From Armatimonadota bacterium (GTDB taxonomy: Bacteria > Sysuimicrobiota > Sysuimicrobiia > Sysuimicrobiales > Humicultoraceae): 64,000 bases of DNA. The position numbers and the translations under genes are program-made. The notes under the pieces are model-generated. The model worked only from the letters and a program-made list of their open reading frames with translations. It ran no database searches and was not told where the DNA came from. Shown here in pieces: positions 24,446 to 32,684 of this stretch. Every line of letters begins with the position of its first letter. The first letter of the stretch is position 1. Location of the stretch: NCBI GenBank assembly GCA_016869025.1, contig VGFA01000012.1:1-64000 (forward strand), given 5' to 3'.

Positions 24446-25399
24446 GTGAGCCTGTTCCCGGAACCCGCCGGCGTCCCGAAGACCGCCCCGATCACCGTTC
24501 GAGGGTGCGAGGTCTTCGTGGGAACCTGCTCGTGGGCAGACCGCGGCGTGGTGGCCAGCGACTTCTACCCGCGCGGTACGAAGACCGACCCGAGAGCCCG
24601 TCTCGCGCACTATGCCGGCGTCTTCCCCGCCGTCGAGGTGGACGCTAGCTACCACGCCCTGCAACCCCCCGAACGCGCCAGACAGTGGCTGGACTGGACG
24701 CCGGCCTCGTTCAGGTTCGGTATCAAGGCGTTCGCGTGGCTGACGCGCCACGAGAGCGATCCGAGGCGACTGCCGCCCGCGATCGCTGCTCTCCTACCCC
24801 CGGGTCTGCGGTCCGGCGGTCCGGTGCGCGGCGACCGCGTCCCGGAGGAGGCGCTGGGCGCGGTCTGGGACCAGTTCGCGGAGTTCGTCAACGTGTTTGT
24901 CGCGGAGGGCCGGCTGGGCTACGTCTTGTTTCAGTTTCCCAAGGGTGTGGGGTACTCGCCGGACCTGTTCGCCTACCTCGAGACATGGGCGCCCTACCTG
25001 CGCGACTGGCCGGTGGCCGTGGAGATCCGCCACAAGGAGTGGCTGTACCACCGGCACCGGGAGGCGTTCCTGGGCTTCCTGCGTGAGCGCGGGTATGCCT
25101 ATGTAGTTCCCGACATGGCCCAGGTGCAGTACTTCCCTCCGCCCGAGGTAGAGGTGACCGCCGGGTGGTCGGTCGTCCGGTTCCACGGCCGCAATCCGGC
25201 GCTTGTAGAGCGCAGGGTGCCCACGGACCGCGCATATGACTACCTCTACTCGCGGGAGGAACTGGAGGGGTGGGCCGCGACCGTGGGCACGCTGGCTCCC
25301 AGGGTCGGCTCCCTCTATCTCATGTTCAACAACCACGCCCGCGGCCAGGCCGCGCAAAACGGCCGTGAGATGCAGGCGCTGCTGACTGCATCCGGCTGA
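24446..25399 (+). CDS. DUF72 family protein
   Basis: About 317-aa DUF72 (YecE-like) TIM-barrel protein of unknown biochemical role. Typical features are VGTCSWADRG near the start, EVDASYHALQPPE, FGIKAFAWLTRHE, LFQFPKG, VAVEIRHKEWL and the C-terminal YLMFNNHARGQAAQNG. GTG at 24446 is the best start because family homology begins about 20 residues later. No clear promoter or ribosome site is visible in 24371-24445. It converges on polB with a 10-bp gap. Confidence 0.8.
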   Translation: MSLFPEPAGVPKTAPITVRGCEVFVGTCSWADRGVVASDFYPRGTKTDPRARLAHYAGVFPAVEVDASYHALQPPERARQWLDWTPASFRFGIKAFAWLTRHESDPRRLPPAIAALLPPGLRSGGPVRGDRVPEEALGAVWDQFAEFVNVFVAEGRLGYVLFQFPKGVGYSPDLFAYLETWAPYLRDWPVAVEIRHKEWLYHRHREAFLGFLRERGYAYVVPDMAQVQYFPPPEVEVTAGWSVVRFHGRNPALVERRVPTDRAYDYLYSREELEGWAATVGTLAPRVGSLYLMFNNHARGQAAQNGREMQALLTASG

Positions 25400-25409
25400 C
25401 CCCGCCCGC

Positions 25410-28133
25410 TCAGCCGCCCGCCTGCATCCTGAGTTGCGCCTCCTGTTCCAGTCGCGCCAGAGAGAATCCCAGGGGAACCAGCAACGTTTCGGCGGTGCGC
25501 ATCAACTGACCCACGTAGTAGTCCGCGTCGCACGACCAGTCAGGTCCCAGCAGCCCAAGGGGCCGAACCCGGTCCTCGGGCAGGCGCGCGCGCGCGTCGG
25601 TGACCACGTACTGGATCCGCTCGCCCGGATGCAGCCGCACCCCGGCGCGGGCCATCTGGCGCGCGGCCACGGCCACGGCCGCGTTGTTCCTGTAATCCTC
25701 CGGCGCGCGCGAGATGGTCGTCGTCACGGCAAGATCGGCGGCCCGGACCTCCCGGCCCCGCAACCGGACCACGGCCTCGGTCAGGATGTCCAGCACCCGC
25801 GGTCCCGCGGCGCGCACCTCCGCCGCCGTCCTGGCCGCGAAGAGCACCTCCAGCATTCTGGCCTGCGTGCGCTCAACGAGCGCAGGGACGTCCGAGCGCC
25901 GGACCTCGATGCCGCGCACCTTGGTCCCACCGTCATCGAAACGGCCCAGGTAGCGGTTGGGCACACCCAGGCCCGGATGCGTGCGCGACGGCAGGAACGC
26001 GATCCAGTCGTAGACGCCCTCGACGAGAATTGGGAGCCCGGTCGTCTCCTCTATCACCCGGGCCAGGCCGTCGTAGTCGGCGTGCGTTGCGCCACTCCGG
26101 TGCAGCCACATGGAGTCCACCAACGCGTGGAGCATCCGATAGCCCCGGGTTTCAGCCAGGTCCTTGGCCCGCAGGAGCATCTCGCGGGAGAAGGCGGTTG
26201 TGGCCTCGTGCGCCTCGATGCGGCCGAAGCGGGCGTTGCGATACCCGAGGTAGCCAAATGAGTTGCCAGTGAGAACTCCGCCCTCAACGAAGAACACCGC
26301 TGGCTCCTCAACTAGCTGAAAGCAGTACACATACGGCTTGTCGTACGGAACTCGATCTAACGACTTCACAGGTGCAAACAACAGCGGCGATTCGACTAGC
26401 CGTTCGTCAAAGGAGTGTGCCAGCGGGATCCAATCGCCAACTGAGAGTTGGTCGGCCCGCTTGACCCGCAACTGCCCTTGTTCGAGCACATAGCAGCGGT
26501 GGTTCGGCGTCATCAGCAACTCTCGCCCCCACCGCAACCGCATGCGAATCATCGTTGGAGGCGCGGGCACCTTGATGACGGCATGCACGGGCTTCACACA
26601 GCCGCGAAGGCGGCCATCGATACCGGTGACTGCCAGATCATCTACCGGTTGCTCCCCACATGTCGAACCCGGGAGATAGGTATCCACGAGATCTCGAATC
26701 GATGCGATCTTCCAGCGCCCGTTCGCGCGGTGCAGAATGCTCGTGTCGCCGTCCAAGCAGCACACCAGGCACCACTTCAGCGCGGTCTGCCGCTGCTGGT
26801 AGAGGGCGCGCGCCTCGCCGGAGGTCTCCTGCTTCCGCCGCTTGTAGTACGCCCGCCGCGCCAGCAGCGGCTCCAACACCTCCGGCAGCAGGCCCCTTCG
26901 TCGCCTGCACAGGCGCGCGCCGGTCTCCGGCACGCGCGGCGCGTCCGGACAGCACCTGCAATTGATCGTCTCAGGCGAGATGTTGAACCGCTCCATGATC
27001 GTGGGATACATGGACGCGAAGTCGAGCTCGCCGACACCCTCAAACAGGCCCACGACCGGCTGGTAGGTGAGCCCACCCTTGTCCGTGACCAGCAGTTCTC
27101 CGGCCGACTTGAACCCTTCGGGCTCGCTCTTGCGCCATGGGACCAGCACGCCCCGCCGGATCGCGCGGTGAATCTGCATCGCGCTGATCGCCGTCCCAAT
27201 CGAGGTCCGGGCCAGATACTGTACCGGCAGGCATGCCAGGCGCGCGATCTCCAGCAGCCCGGCCAGTTCGGACTCGCCGTATATGAACGAGTTGCGCAGG
27301 TCGAGGTGCCAGCGGCCCCGGAGCATCTGCGCGCCGGCCGTGAATACGGTCTGGCCGTAGGTGACGTACGAGCGGGCGCGCCGCATCCGCAGGTCCTGGC
27401 CGCGCTCGCGGTTCCACCGCAGCGGAACGCCGGTCCGCGCCGCGAGCGCCCGCAGCCGCGGCAGGAGGAACGCGTCGCCCCACTCGGTGAGAAGTACGTC
27501 GGGATCGTAGCGATCGAGCAGGCGGTTGAGACTGCCGATCAGGTCCTCGGGGCGATCGCCGCAGAGCACGACCGTTTCTCCGTTTACCGACGCCTCGATC
27601 TCGGTCATCCGACCGTGTGCCGGGTTGATGGGGTCGCCGTCCAGGCGCAGGCGCATCGTGACCAGCGGAGGAAGGGCGTACTCAAGGTCCTCCGGCGTAT
27701 CTAACGGCTGGAACTCCTGTACCGTGACGGCCGGCCCTCCCGCCACCCGATACCGCCCCAGCGGGAACAGCCCGGTCTGTGCAAAGAACAGTTGAGGGAT
27801 GCTGAGGTCACAATCGAACGGCGACAGGCCTCTGATGCGGGCGACCGAGCGTACCGCGGATGGGAAGGCAAGCGGTGAGCGGACGGCGATCCGCAGCACC
27901 GGCAGCGCCGCGCCGGAGAGGAGCTCTTCCCGCGCTGCCATCGCCGTCTCGGCCGCAATCCCCTGGTCGGCCAGGCGCGCCGGCAGCCGGGCCAGAAGAC
28001 GCTCCGGTCCTGCGACATAGAAGACCGGGGCAAACGGCGCCACCAGACGGTGCGCCCGGCCGTCCTCGCCGATCAACCAGACCGCCATGCCGTCCCCGGT
28101 GGGATAGGCGTCGAACAACCAGCCGGTCAACAT
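25410..28133 (-). CDS. family-B DNA polymerase with an in-frame mini-intein (PolB2-like)
   Basis: 907 aa before splicing, about 741 after. Palm motif A is DFASMYPTIM (D371). Motif B is ALKWCLVC joined after splicing to SFGYLGYRNARFG. Motif C is LVDSMWL (D673), so the first Asp of the usual DTD is Leu. A KxRGIEVRR element follows. In the N-terminal domain the ExoI D-x-E is replaced by TMRLRLDG (about 159-166), so proofreading is probably lost. ATG at 28133 lies 2 nt after the stop of the 103-aa gene. This sequence type resembles the archaeal/bacterial PolB2 group; that assignment is from memory. Regulation is through the LexA/promoter element at 29108-29135. Confidence 0.88.
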   Translation of the reverse strand: MLTGWLFDAYPTGDGMAVWLIGEDGRAHRLVAPFAPVFYVAGPERLLARLPARLADQGIAAETAMAAREELLSGAALPVLRIAVRSPLAFPSAVRSVARIRGLSPFDCDLSIPQLFFAQTGLFPLGRYRVAGGPAVTVQEFQPLDTPEDLEYALPPLVTMRLRLDGDPINPAHGRMTEIEASVNGETVVLCGDRPEDLIGSLNRLLDRYDPDVLLTEWGDAFLLPRLRALAARTGVPLRWNRERGQDLRMRRARSYVTYGQTVFTAGAQMLRGRWHLDLRNSFIYGESELAGLLEIARLACLPVQYLARTSIGTAISAMQIHRAIRRGVLVPWRKSEPEGFKSAGELLVTDKGGLTYQPVVGLFEGVGELDFASMYPTIMERFNISPETINCRCCPDAPRVPETGARLCRRRRGLLPEVLEPLLARRAYYKRRKQETSGEARALYQQRQTALKWCLVCCLDGDTSILHRANGRWKIASIRDLVDTYLPGSTCGEQPVDDLAVTGIDGRLRGCVKPVHAVIKVPAPPTMIRMRLRWGRELLMTPNHRCYVLEQGQLRVKRADQLSVGDWIPLAHSFDERLVESPLLFAPVKSLDRVPYDKPYVYCFQLVEEPAVFFVEGGVLTGNSFGYLGYRNARFGRIEAHEATTAFSREMLLRAKDLAETRGYRMLHALVDSMWLHRSGATHADYDGLARVIEETTGLPILVEGVYDWIAFLPSRTHPGLGVPNRYLGRFDDGGTKVRGIEVRRSDVPALVERTQARMLEVLFAARTAAEVRAAGPRVLDILTEAVVRLRGREVRAADLAVTTTISRAPEDYRNNAAVAVAARQMARAGVRLHPGERIQYVVTDARARLPEDRVRPLGLLGPDWSCDADYYVGQLMRTAETLLVPLGFSLARLEQEAQLRMQAGG
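26262..26759 (-). mobile_element. mini-intein inserted at polymerase motif B
   Basis: Residues 459-624 of the polymerase precursor (166 aa). Block A is CLDGDTSIL (Cys1), block B TPNHRCYVL (TxxH), block F YVYCFQLVEEPAVFFVEGG and block G VLTGN followed by Ser+1. The penultimate residue is Gly instead of the usual His. No LAGLIDADG or HNH endonuclease fits in this length, so it is a splicing-only mini-intein. The DNA is visibly richer in A/T than the flanking extein, suggesting later acquisition. Exact removal restores an ungapped motif B. Confidence 0.88.
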
Positions 28134-28137
28134 CACC

Positions 28138-28449
28138 TCACCCCGGCCCGGGATCACCGGCCTGGCCGGCGCTACGGTCCGGCGTACCCGGCGCACCGGC
28201 CTCCAGGTCTTCCACCCGGACGCGCAGCGCCTCCACCAGCTTCGCCATCTCAATCAGCATGGCCAGCATCAGAACCTCAAACGGCACCGGATGCGACAGG
28301 TAAGCGGCGGGCGCGGTATGATGGCGCGCGGCCGCGAAGAGCCGGTCGAGGATCACCCGGTCCTCTCTGCGCAGCGCCCGGCGGAACGGCGCGAAGTTCG
28401 CTTCCTCCTGGGCGACGATCTGCGTCATGGTGGGTACGGTGCGGCCCAT
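28138..28449 (-). CDS. 103-aa helical protein of the PolB cassette
   Basis: Begins MGRTVPTMTQ at the ATG overlapping the stop of the RecA-like gene (TGATG, 28447-28451) and ends 4 nt before the polB ATG, so all three are translationally coupled. Mostly helical: FRRALRREDRVILDRLFAAA, a central HTAPAAYLSHP, a hydrophobic helix VLMLAMLIEMAKLV, and a Gly/Pro-rich tail. I recall similar small proteins with an MGRxNPT start in haloarchaea, without a known function. It may be an adaptor between the RecA-like protein and the polymerase; this is inferred from position only. Confidence 0.7.
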   Translation of the reverse strand: MGRTVPTMTQIVAQEEANFAPFRRALRREDRVILDRLFAAARHHTAPAAYLSHPVPFEVLMLAMLIEMAKLVEALRVRVEDLEAGAPGTPDRSAGQAGDPGPG

Positions 28450-29063
28450 CAGCACCACCGCCGCGCGGCCAGCAGCGGCACCTCCGGCTCCCACCACCAG
28501 CGGCCGGGTGAGGGTTTCTCCCCGGCTATCTCGATCCTTCCCTCACGGCAGGAGGCACGGAACACCCAGTCCGCCGCAGCGGCAATCTGTACCCCAAACC
28601 CTTCACGCCCGCGTACCGGTGGCTGGGGCGGCGCGGCCACCACCAGCGGGTGCTGCCGCGCGGCCAGGCGGGTGAGGGTCGCGAGCACCCGCTGGAAGAT
28701 CCGCCGGGCCTCGGCGGTGGAGAGGTCCTCATCGTGGAGTGGATCCAGCAGGCCGGCTATCAGCACGCCGGAGGATCGGCGCGCCGCAACCGCGCCCTCC
28801 AGACGGTCAACAACCGCGGCTTCGAGCTGGTAGGCGGTGAAGACGCGCGAGATGAAAACGCTGGCCAGCAGGGCTTCGGGACGCCGCCCCATCCGGCGCG
28901 CCAGGCCGGTGAGCAGGTACGGGTTGAGCGCGTTTGCCCCATCCACGATCAGGAGCGGGCTGGCAGGAGTCGCTGCGCGCAGGCCGAGCAGCAGGCCTAC
29001 GGTCAGGCAGGCCGGATCCCCGTGGACCAGAACAAATCCGGTGCCTGGAAAAGGTGTGTACAT
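28449..29063 (-). CDS. RecA-superfamily protein lacking Walker A
   Basis: 204-aa RecA/RadA-like core. LLIVDGANALNP and the helix ALLASVFISRVFTAYQLEA follow the RecA fold pattern; the Walker B-like strand is SGVLIAGLLD. The P-loop position reads HGDPACLTVGLLLG with no GK[ST], so ATP binding is doubtful. It is the first gene of the cassette, 45 bp from the LexA-controlled promoter's -10 box. In plan it matches ImuA/SulA-like RecA relatives that serve translesion polymerases. It ends RRWC, whose stop overlaps the next start. Confidence 0.7.
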   Translation of the reverse strand: MYTPFPGTGFVLVHGDPACLTVGLLLGLRAATPASPLLIVDGANALNPYLLTGLARRMGRRPEALLASVFISRVFTAYQLEAAVVDRLEGAVAARRSSGVLIAGLLDPLHDEDLSTAEARRIFQRVLATLTRLAARQHPLVVAAPPQPPVRGREGFGVQIAAAADWVFRASCREGRIEIAGEKPSPGRWWWEPEVPLLAARRWC

Positions 29064-29107
29064 CGGGCGACCTGGAGCACAGCGCCGGATACATGGGCTC
29101 CATCCCG

Positions 29108-29135
29108 ATTATACGAACAAGTGTTCGTATGTCAA
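29108..29135 (-). promoter_or_regulatory. consensus promoter with embedded LexA (SOS) operator
   Basis: TTGACA (29130-29135) and TATAAT (29108-29113) are both perfect, with a 16-bp spacer. The spacer contains CGAACAAGTGTTCG (29114-29127, plus-strand reading), which matches the Bacillus LexA/DinR box CGAACRNRYGTTYC at 13 of 14 positions and lies in a longer inverted repeat (ATACGAACA / TGTTCGTAT). LexA bound here would cover the promoter completely, so the PolB cassette should be silent until DNA damage. Confidence 0.88.
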
Positions 29136-29154
29136 TGCCGAACAGGGGCAGGAA

Positions 29155-29958
29155 TCAGCGAGCTACGGCAAATCTGAGGTACCACTCCCGCAGCGCTGGG
29201 TTGCGGTACTGAAACTCGCTGATCAGAGCAAGCCCCACCTTGGCGCCGCCCAAGATCCCGGCCAGAATCCCGGGGCGCGTAGGAACGCCCACCACCTGCG
29301 GCGACACGGTCAGGAAGAGCTCGTCCAGGACCTGTGCCTCGGCCAGGTGTCGGTTGACAACCGGTCCACCCTCGGCCAGCACCCTTCCGAACCCGCGGGC
29401 TCCAAGCAGCCCCAGGGTGGCCTCCAGGTCTACTTCCCCGGACGCGCCAGCCGGGACCACCCAGACCTCGGCGCCCGCCTCCTCGATGCGCCGGCGATCG
29501 GCCGCCCGCGACAGCTCGGTCGTAATCACCACCGATGCGAACTCCCGGTGCCCAAAGAAGCGTTTGCGCAGCACCGCATCCGAGAACTCGGCCCGGCCGG
29601 AGACGACGAATGCCGCGGGATTGGCAGGCCGGCCCGCGGACGCGCGCGCCTCCCGCAGGTGCGGGTGCGTGATGGCCACGATGTCGTTTTGCCGAAGCGT
29701 GCCCGCGCCGCAGAGCACCGCGTCGGCCCATCCGCGCAGCGTCCTGAACAGGTAGTGATCCACCTCGGAGCCGATCCCCCATGCCTTGCCGTCAACGGCC
29801 ACCGCGCCGTCCAGCGTCTGGACCATGTTGAGGATGACGTGGGGCCGGCCCGCTGGAGCGGGTGCCTCCAGGTCGCGGTATACCGCCTCGAGCGGCACCT
29901 CCCTGGGGTGCGGCTCGCGCGCGTGGTAGGCCAGCGTGAGAACAGCGGGCAGGGACAC
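29155..29958 (-). CDS. RibD C-terminal / dihydrofolate-reductase-like reductase
   Basis: About 267 aa with a single RibD_C domain: HVILNMVQTLDGAVAVDG near the start, ADAVLCGAGTLRQND, and GFGRVLAEGGPVVNRHL towards the C terminus (nucleotide and substrate loops). No deaminase domain is fused, so it may be a stand-alone pyrimidine reductase of riboflavin synthesis or a related NADPH-dependent reductase. GTG at 29958 is favoured; the longer reading overlaps the upstream FAD gene. Last gene of the fab/rnc run, ending next to the SOS promoter. Confidence 0.78.
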   Translation of the reverse strand: MSLPAVLTLAYHAREPHPREVPLEAVYRDLEAPAPAGRPHVILNMVQTLDGAVAVDGKAWGIGSEVDHYLFRTLRGWADAVLCGAGTLRQNDIVAITHPHLREARASAGRPANPAAFVVSGRAEFSDAVLRKRFFGHREFASVVITTELSRAADRRRIEEAGAEVWVVPAGASGEVDLEATLGLLGARGFGRVLAEGGPVVNRHLAEAQVLDELFLTVSPQVVGVPTRPGILAGILGGAKVGLALISEFQYRNPALREWYLRFAVAR

Positions 29959-29995
29959 GACGCCACCGCCTCTCTGGCCGATCGGCCCGTCCGTG

Positions 29996-31393
29996 TCAGA
30001 AGTCAATCCGCGCACCCGCCCGCAGCAGGCGCTGCTGCACCTCGCGCACGAGGTCTTGCCGCTGCGCGAGCTGGTGAGGAGTCACGCGGTGCGCCACCGC
30101 CACCGCAGCAGCCACGCCGACGCCCTCTCCCATGGCCATCGTGGTTGGAATCACGCGGGCCGAGCCCGCGGCCTGGTAGGTGGCCGAGAAGGCGCGGCTC
30201 GCCACGAACAGCCCGTCTATCCGCGCGGTTATCAAAGAGCGGAGCGGTATGGTGTACGCGCGCCTTACAGGCCTGTAGGGGTACTGCTCGCCCTGCACGT
30301 ACTGGTGCAGATCTATCGGGTAGGACGCGGCGCCGATGCTGTCCCAGAAGCGCGTGCGCCCGACGATGTCCTTTCCGGTCAGCGTGTAGAGCCCTGCGAG
30401 ATGGCGTGTCTCACGGATGTAGAGTTCGGGCGCCACCTCGACCAGCCGCGCACCGGCGAACCCCGGGACGTTGGCCCGCAGATAAGATAGCTTGTTGGGG
30501 ATCTCCGCAACCGCGCGCGCATAACCGTCCGCGCAGGAGGCCGGGGCCGTGCCGTCCACGTCGTGGATCTGCAGCGAGTTGATCAGCAACGTTCCGTCGG
30601 GCAGCTTGCCGATATTCAGGTCGAGCGCAGAAAGCCGCGCGTCCGCCGGGCGGTACCCGCGCATCGCCTCCTTGAACCCCCAGGCGTATCCGTTGAAGGC
30701 GCCGCTGGGGTGCCGGCCGTGCCTGTGCGCATACGCGTACCGAACGATCTCCGGCCAATCCACATCGGCCACGCGGTACATCAGCGTCGCAGGCATCGCC
30801 CTGCGGTCAATCCCGGAGGCCTCCCGGCCGTAGGTGAAGGGCACGCCAGAGGCAGCTGCCAGGTCGCCGTCGTCGGTGGCATCCACGGTGACCGCGGCAC
30901 GGATCGGGGCCGTCGCCTGATCCGAGAGGCGCACCCATACCCCAGCGACGCGACCTTCCACAACGATGGGTTCGGTGCGCTCAATGCCCAACAGGGATAC
31001 TATCCCGGGCTCTGCCTCTACCTTGTTCCGTAGGATGGTGCGGACCTTGCGGGGATCGAAGGTGATTCCCCCGATCTCGTGATAGATCTCCAGGAAGATC
31101 CCCTTGATGAGGTTCTCGCCGTTGGGTCCGCGGCTCATGTCCACCATGTTGAGCATGGCGCCGGTCATGACCGTCCCCAGGAATGGGCGGCTCTCCACCA
31201 GAACCACCACCATGCCTTGACGCGCCGCCGCGAGCGCCGCGGCCACGCCTGCCGGGCTTCCGCCTACCACGAGCACGCCTGCCCGAAACCCCGGCGGGCT
31301 GGTGTCCTGCCGCAGGAAGGCCGGCTGAATGAGCACGACGGCCGTGGCAAGGGCCAGGGCGGCAAGAACCGTCCGCAGGATTCCGAAGCGCAT
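29996..31393 (-). CDS. membrane-anchored FAD-dependent oxidoreductase
   Basis: 465 aa. The N terminus (residues 7-24) is a hydrophobic signal or anchor, then the dinucleotide site VLVVGGSPAGVAAALAAARQG and VVLVESRPFLGTVMTG. DATDDGDLAAASG and the C-terminal VASRAFSATYQAAGSARV with GEGVGVAAAVAV are FAD-contact motifs of the PF12831-type family. Substrate unknown. It is probably exported or anchored with its active domain outside, which is unusual for a FAD enzyme without an obvious Tat signal (no twin Arg is visible). Confidence 0.75.
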   Translation of the reverse strand: MRFGILRTVLAALALATAVVLIQPAFLRQDTSPPGFRAGVLVVGGSPAGVAAALAAARQGMVVVLVESRPFLGTVMTGAMLNMVDMSRGPNGENLIKGIFLEIYHEIGGITFDPRKVRTILRNKVEAEPGIVSLLGIERTEPIVVEGRVAGVWVRLSDQATAPIRAAVTVDATDDGDLAAASGVPFTYGREASGIDRRAMPATLMYRVADVDWPEIVRYAYAHRHGRHPSGAFNGYAWGFKEAMRGYRPADARLSALDLNIGKLPDGTLLINSLQIHDVDGTAPASCADGYARAVAEIPNKLSYLRANVPGFAGARLVEVAPELYIRETRHLAGLYTLTGKDIVGRTRFWDSIGAASYPIDLHQYVQGEQYPYRPVRRAYTIPLRSLITARIDGLFVASRAFSATYQAAGSARVIPTTMAMGEGVGVAAAVAVAHRVTPHQLAQRQDLVREVQQRLLRAGARIDF

Positions 31394-31413
31394 CTTCTCT
31401 GGCAGTGACGGCT

Positions 31414-31914
31414 TCAGGTCGCCTCGGGCCCAACCAGAAACGCCAGGGCAGAGGCCAGCCGCTGATAGGTGTCGTCCAGATGCTCAGGCAGTACCTTGAC
31501 GTCGCACAGGACCGGCATGAAGTTGGTGTCGCCCGACCAGCGCGGCACGATGTGCAGGTGCAGGTGGTCGGCAATCCCGGCGCCGGCAGCGCGACCCAGA
31601 TTCATGCCGACGTTGAACCCGTCGGGCTCCATGGCACGCTCCAGCGCCCGGACCCCCAGACTCACGAGCCCCATCAGCGCCTCTGCCTCGCGTGCCGTCA
31701 GATCGTCGGGGCGGGCCAGGTGCCTGAACGGAACCGCCATCAGGTGGCCGGTATTGTAGGGAAACCGGTTGAGGATCAGGTAGCCATCCGGGGCGCGGTG
31801 CAGGATCAGGGCGGCCCGGTCATCACCTGACGCCGGCGCCTCACAGAGAACGCAGCCGGTCACGGCAGGAGCGGCGATGTAGGCGAACCGCCACGGTGCC
31901 CACAGCCGCTTCAC
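31414..31914 (-). CDS. HIT-family hydrolase
   Basis: 166-aa histidine-triad protein. Catalytic HLHLHIVPRWSGD fits HxHxHxx, and the nucleotide-binding FPYNTGHLMAVPFRH is typical of Ap4A-phosphorylase-like HIT proteins. It probably cleaves dinucleoside polyphosphates or adenylated intermediates. CxxC (CVLC) near the N terminus could bind zinc with a later His. Its start overlaps the rnc stop by 4 bp. Confidence 0.9.
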   Translation of the reverse strand: MKRLWAPWRFAYIAAPAVTGCVLCEAPASGDDRAALILHRAPDGYLILNRFPYNTGHLMAVPFRHLARPDDLTAREAEALMGLVSLGVRALERAMEPDGFNVGMNLGRAAGAGIADHLHLHIVPRWSGDTNFMPVLCDVKVLPEHLDDTYQRLASALAFLVGPEAT

Positions 31915-32684
31915 TGGGCCCCGCTGTCGAGCCGGCGCAGCGCATCGGCCGCGGCCGCCTGTTCCGCTTCCTTCTTGCTCTGGCCGCTGCCCTCTCCGAT
32001 CGTCTTGCCGGCGGCCTCAACCACGGCGGCGAACGTCCGCGCGTGCTCCGGGCCCTCGGCGCGGGCGATGCGGTACTTGGGCATCTGGCGGCGGCGCTGC
32101 AGCCGCTCCTGAAGCTGGCTCTTGAAGTCGTCTCCGACCCGATGAATCTCCTCGGCCAGTTCTCCGAGCCAGCGTATCACGAGGGCGTGCACCACCCCGT
32201 AGCCCGAGTCCACATAGACGGCGCCCAGGACCGACTCCAGGGCATCGGCCAGCATCGAGGCACGCTGCCGCCCTCCTCCCTTCTCCTCCCCCCGGCCCAG
32301 CATCAGGTAGTCGCCGAGGTCTAGCCGGCGCGCGACCGAGGCCAGCGCCCCCTCGTTCACCAGTCGGGAGCGGTTCTTCGCAAGCCCGCCTTCGTCCATG
32401 TCCGGGTTCCTGCGGTAGAGGTCGTCGGCGACCACCAGACTCAGGACCGCGTCCCCGAGGAACTCCAGCCGCTCGTAGCTCTTTGCGGGATCCTGACCGC
32501 GCTCGTGGCTGAACGACCCGTGCCTCAGCGCCAGGTCGAGCAGCGACCTGTCTCGAAAGCGCACTCCCAGCCGCTCCTCGAGCGCCGCCAGCTGGGCCAG
32601 GCGTCCCTGTGACAGCACCTCGCCCACCGCGCCGGTCTCATCGGGCGGGAGAGGCGGCGGCAGGACACGCTTGCGTCTACGCAT
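31911..32684 (-). CDS. rnc: ribonuclease III
   Basis: 257 aa. The RNase III domain has the signature [14 protein letters not shown] and a second catalytic patch [17 protein letters not shown] with the metal-binding Glu/Asp. The C-terminal dsRNA-binding domain (about 180-255) includes [20 protein letters not shown]. It processes rRNA precursors and double-stranded RNA. Its start overlaps the fabF stop by 8 bp; fab genes before rnc is a common Firmicutes arrangement. Confidence 0.95.
   Translation of the reverse strand: MRRRKRVLPPPLPPDETGAVGEVLSQGRLAQLAALEERLGVRFRDRSLLDLALRHGSFSHERGQDPAKSYERLEFLGDAVLSLVVADDLYRRNPDMDEGGLAKNRSRLVNEGALASVARRLDLGDYLMLGRGEEKGGGRQRASMLADALESVLGAVYVDSGYGVVHALVIRWLGELAEEIHRVGDDFKSQLQERLQRRRQMPKYRIARAEGPEHARTFAAVVEAAGKTIGEGSGQSKKEAEQAAAADALRRLDSGAQ

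Noticed and set aside
26262-26759. Reading the polymerase insertion as a frameshift or as two adjacent genes
   Set aside because: The frame is continuous and the insertion carries ordered intein blocks with Cys1, TxxH and Asn/Ser+1.
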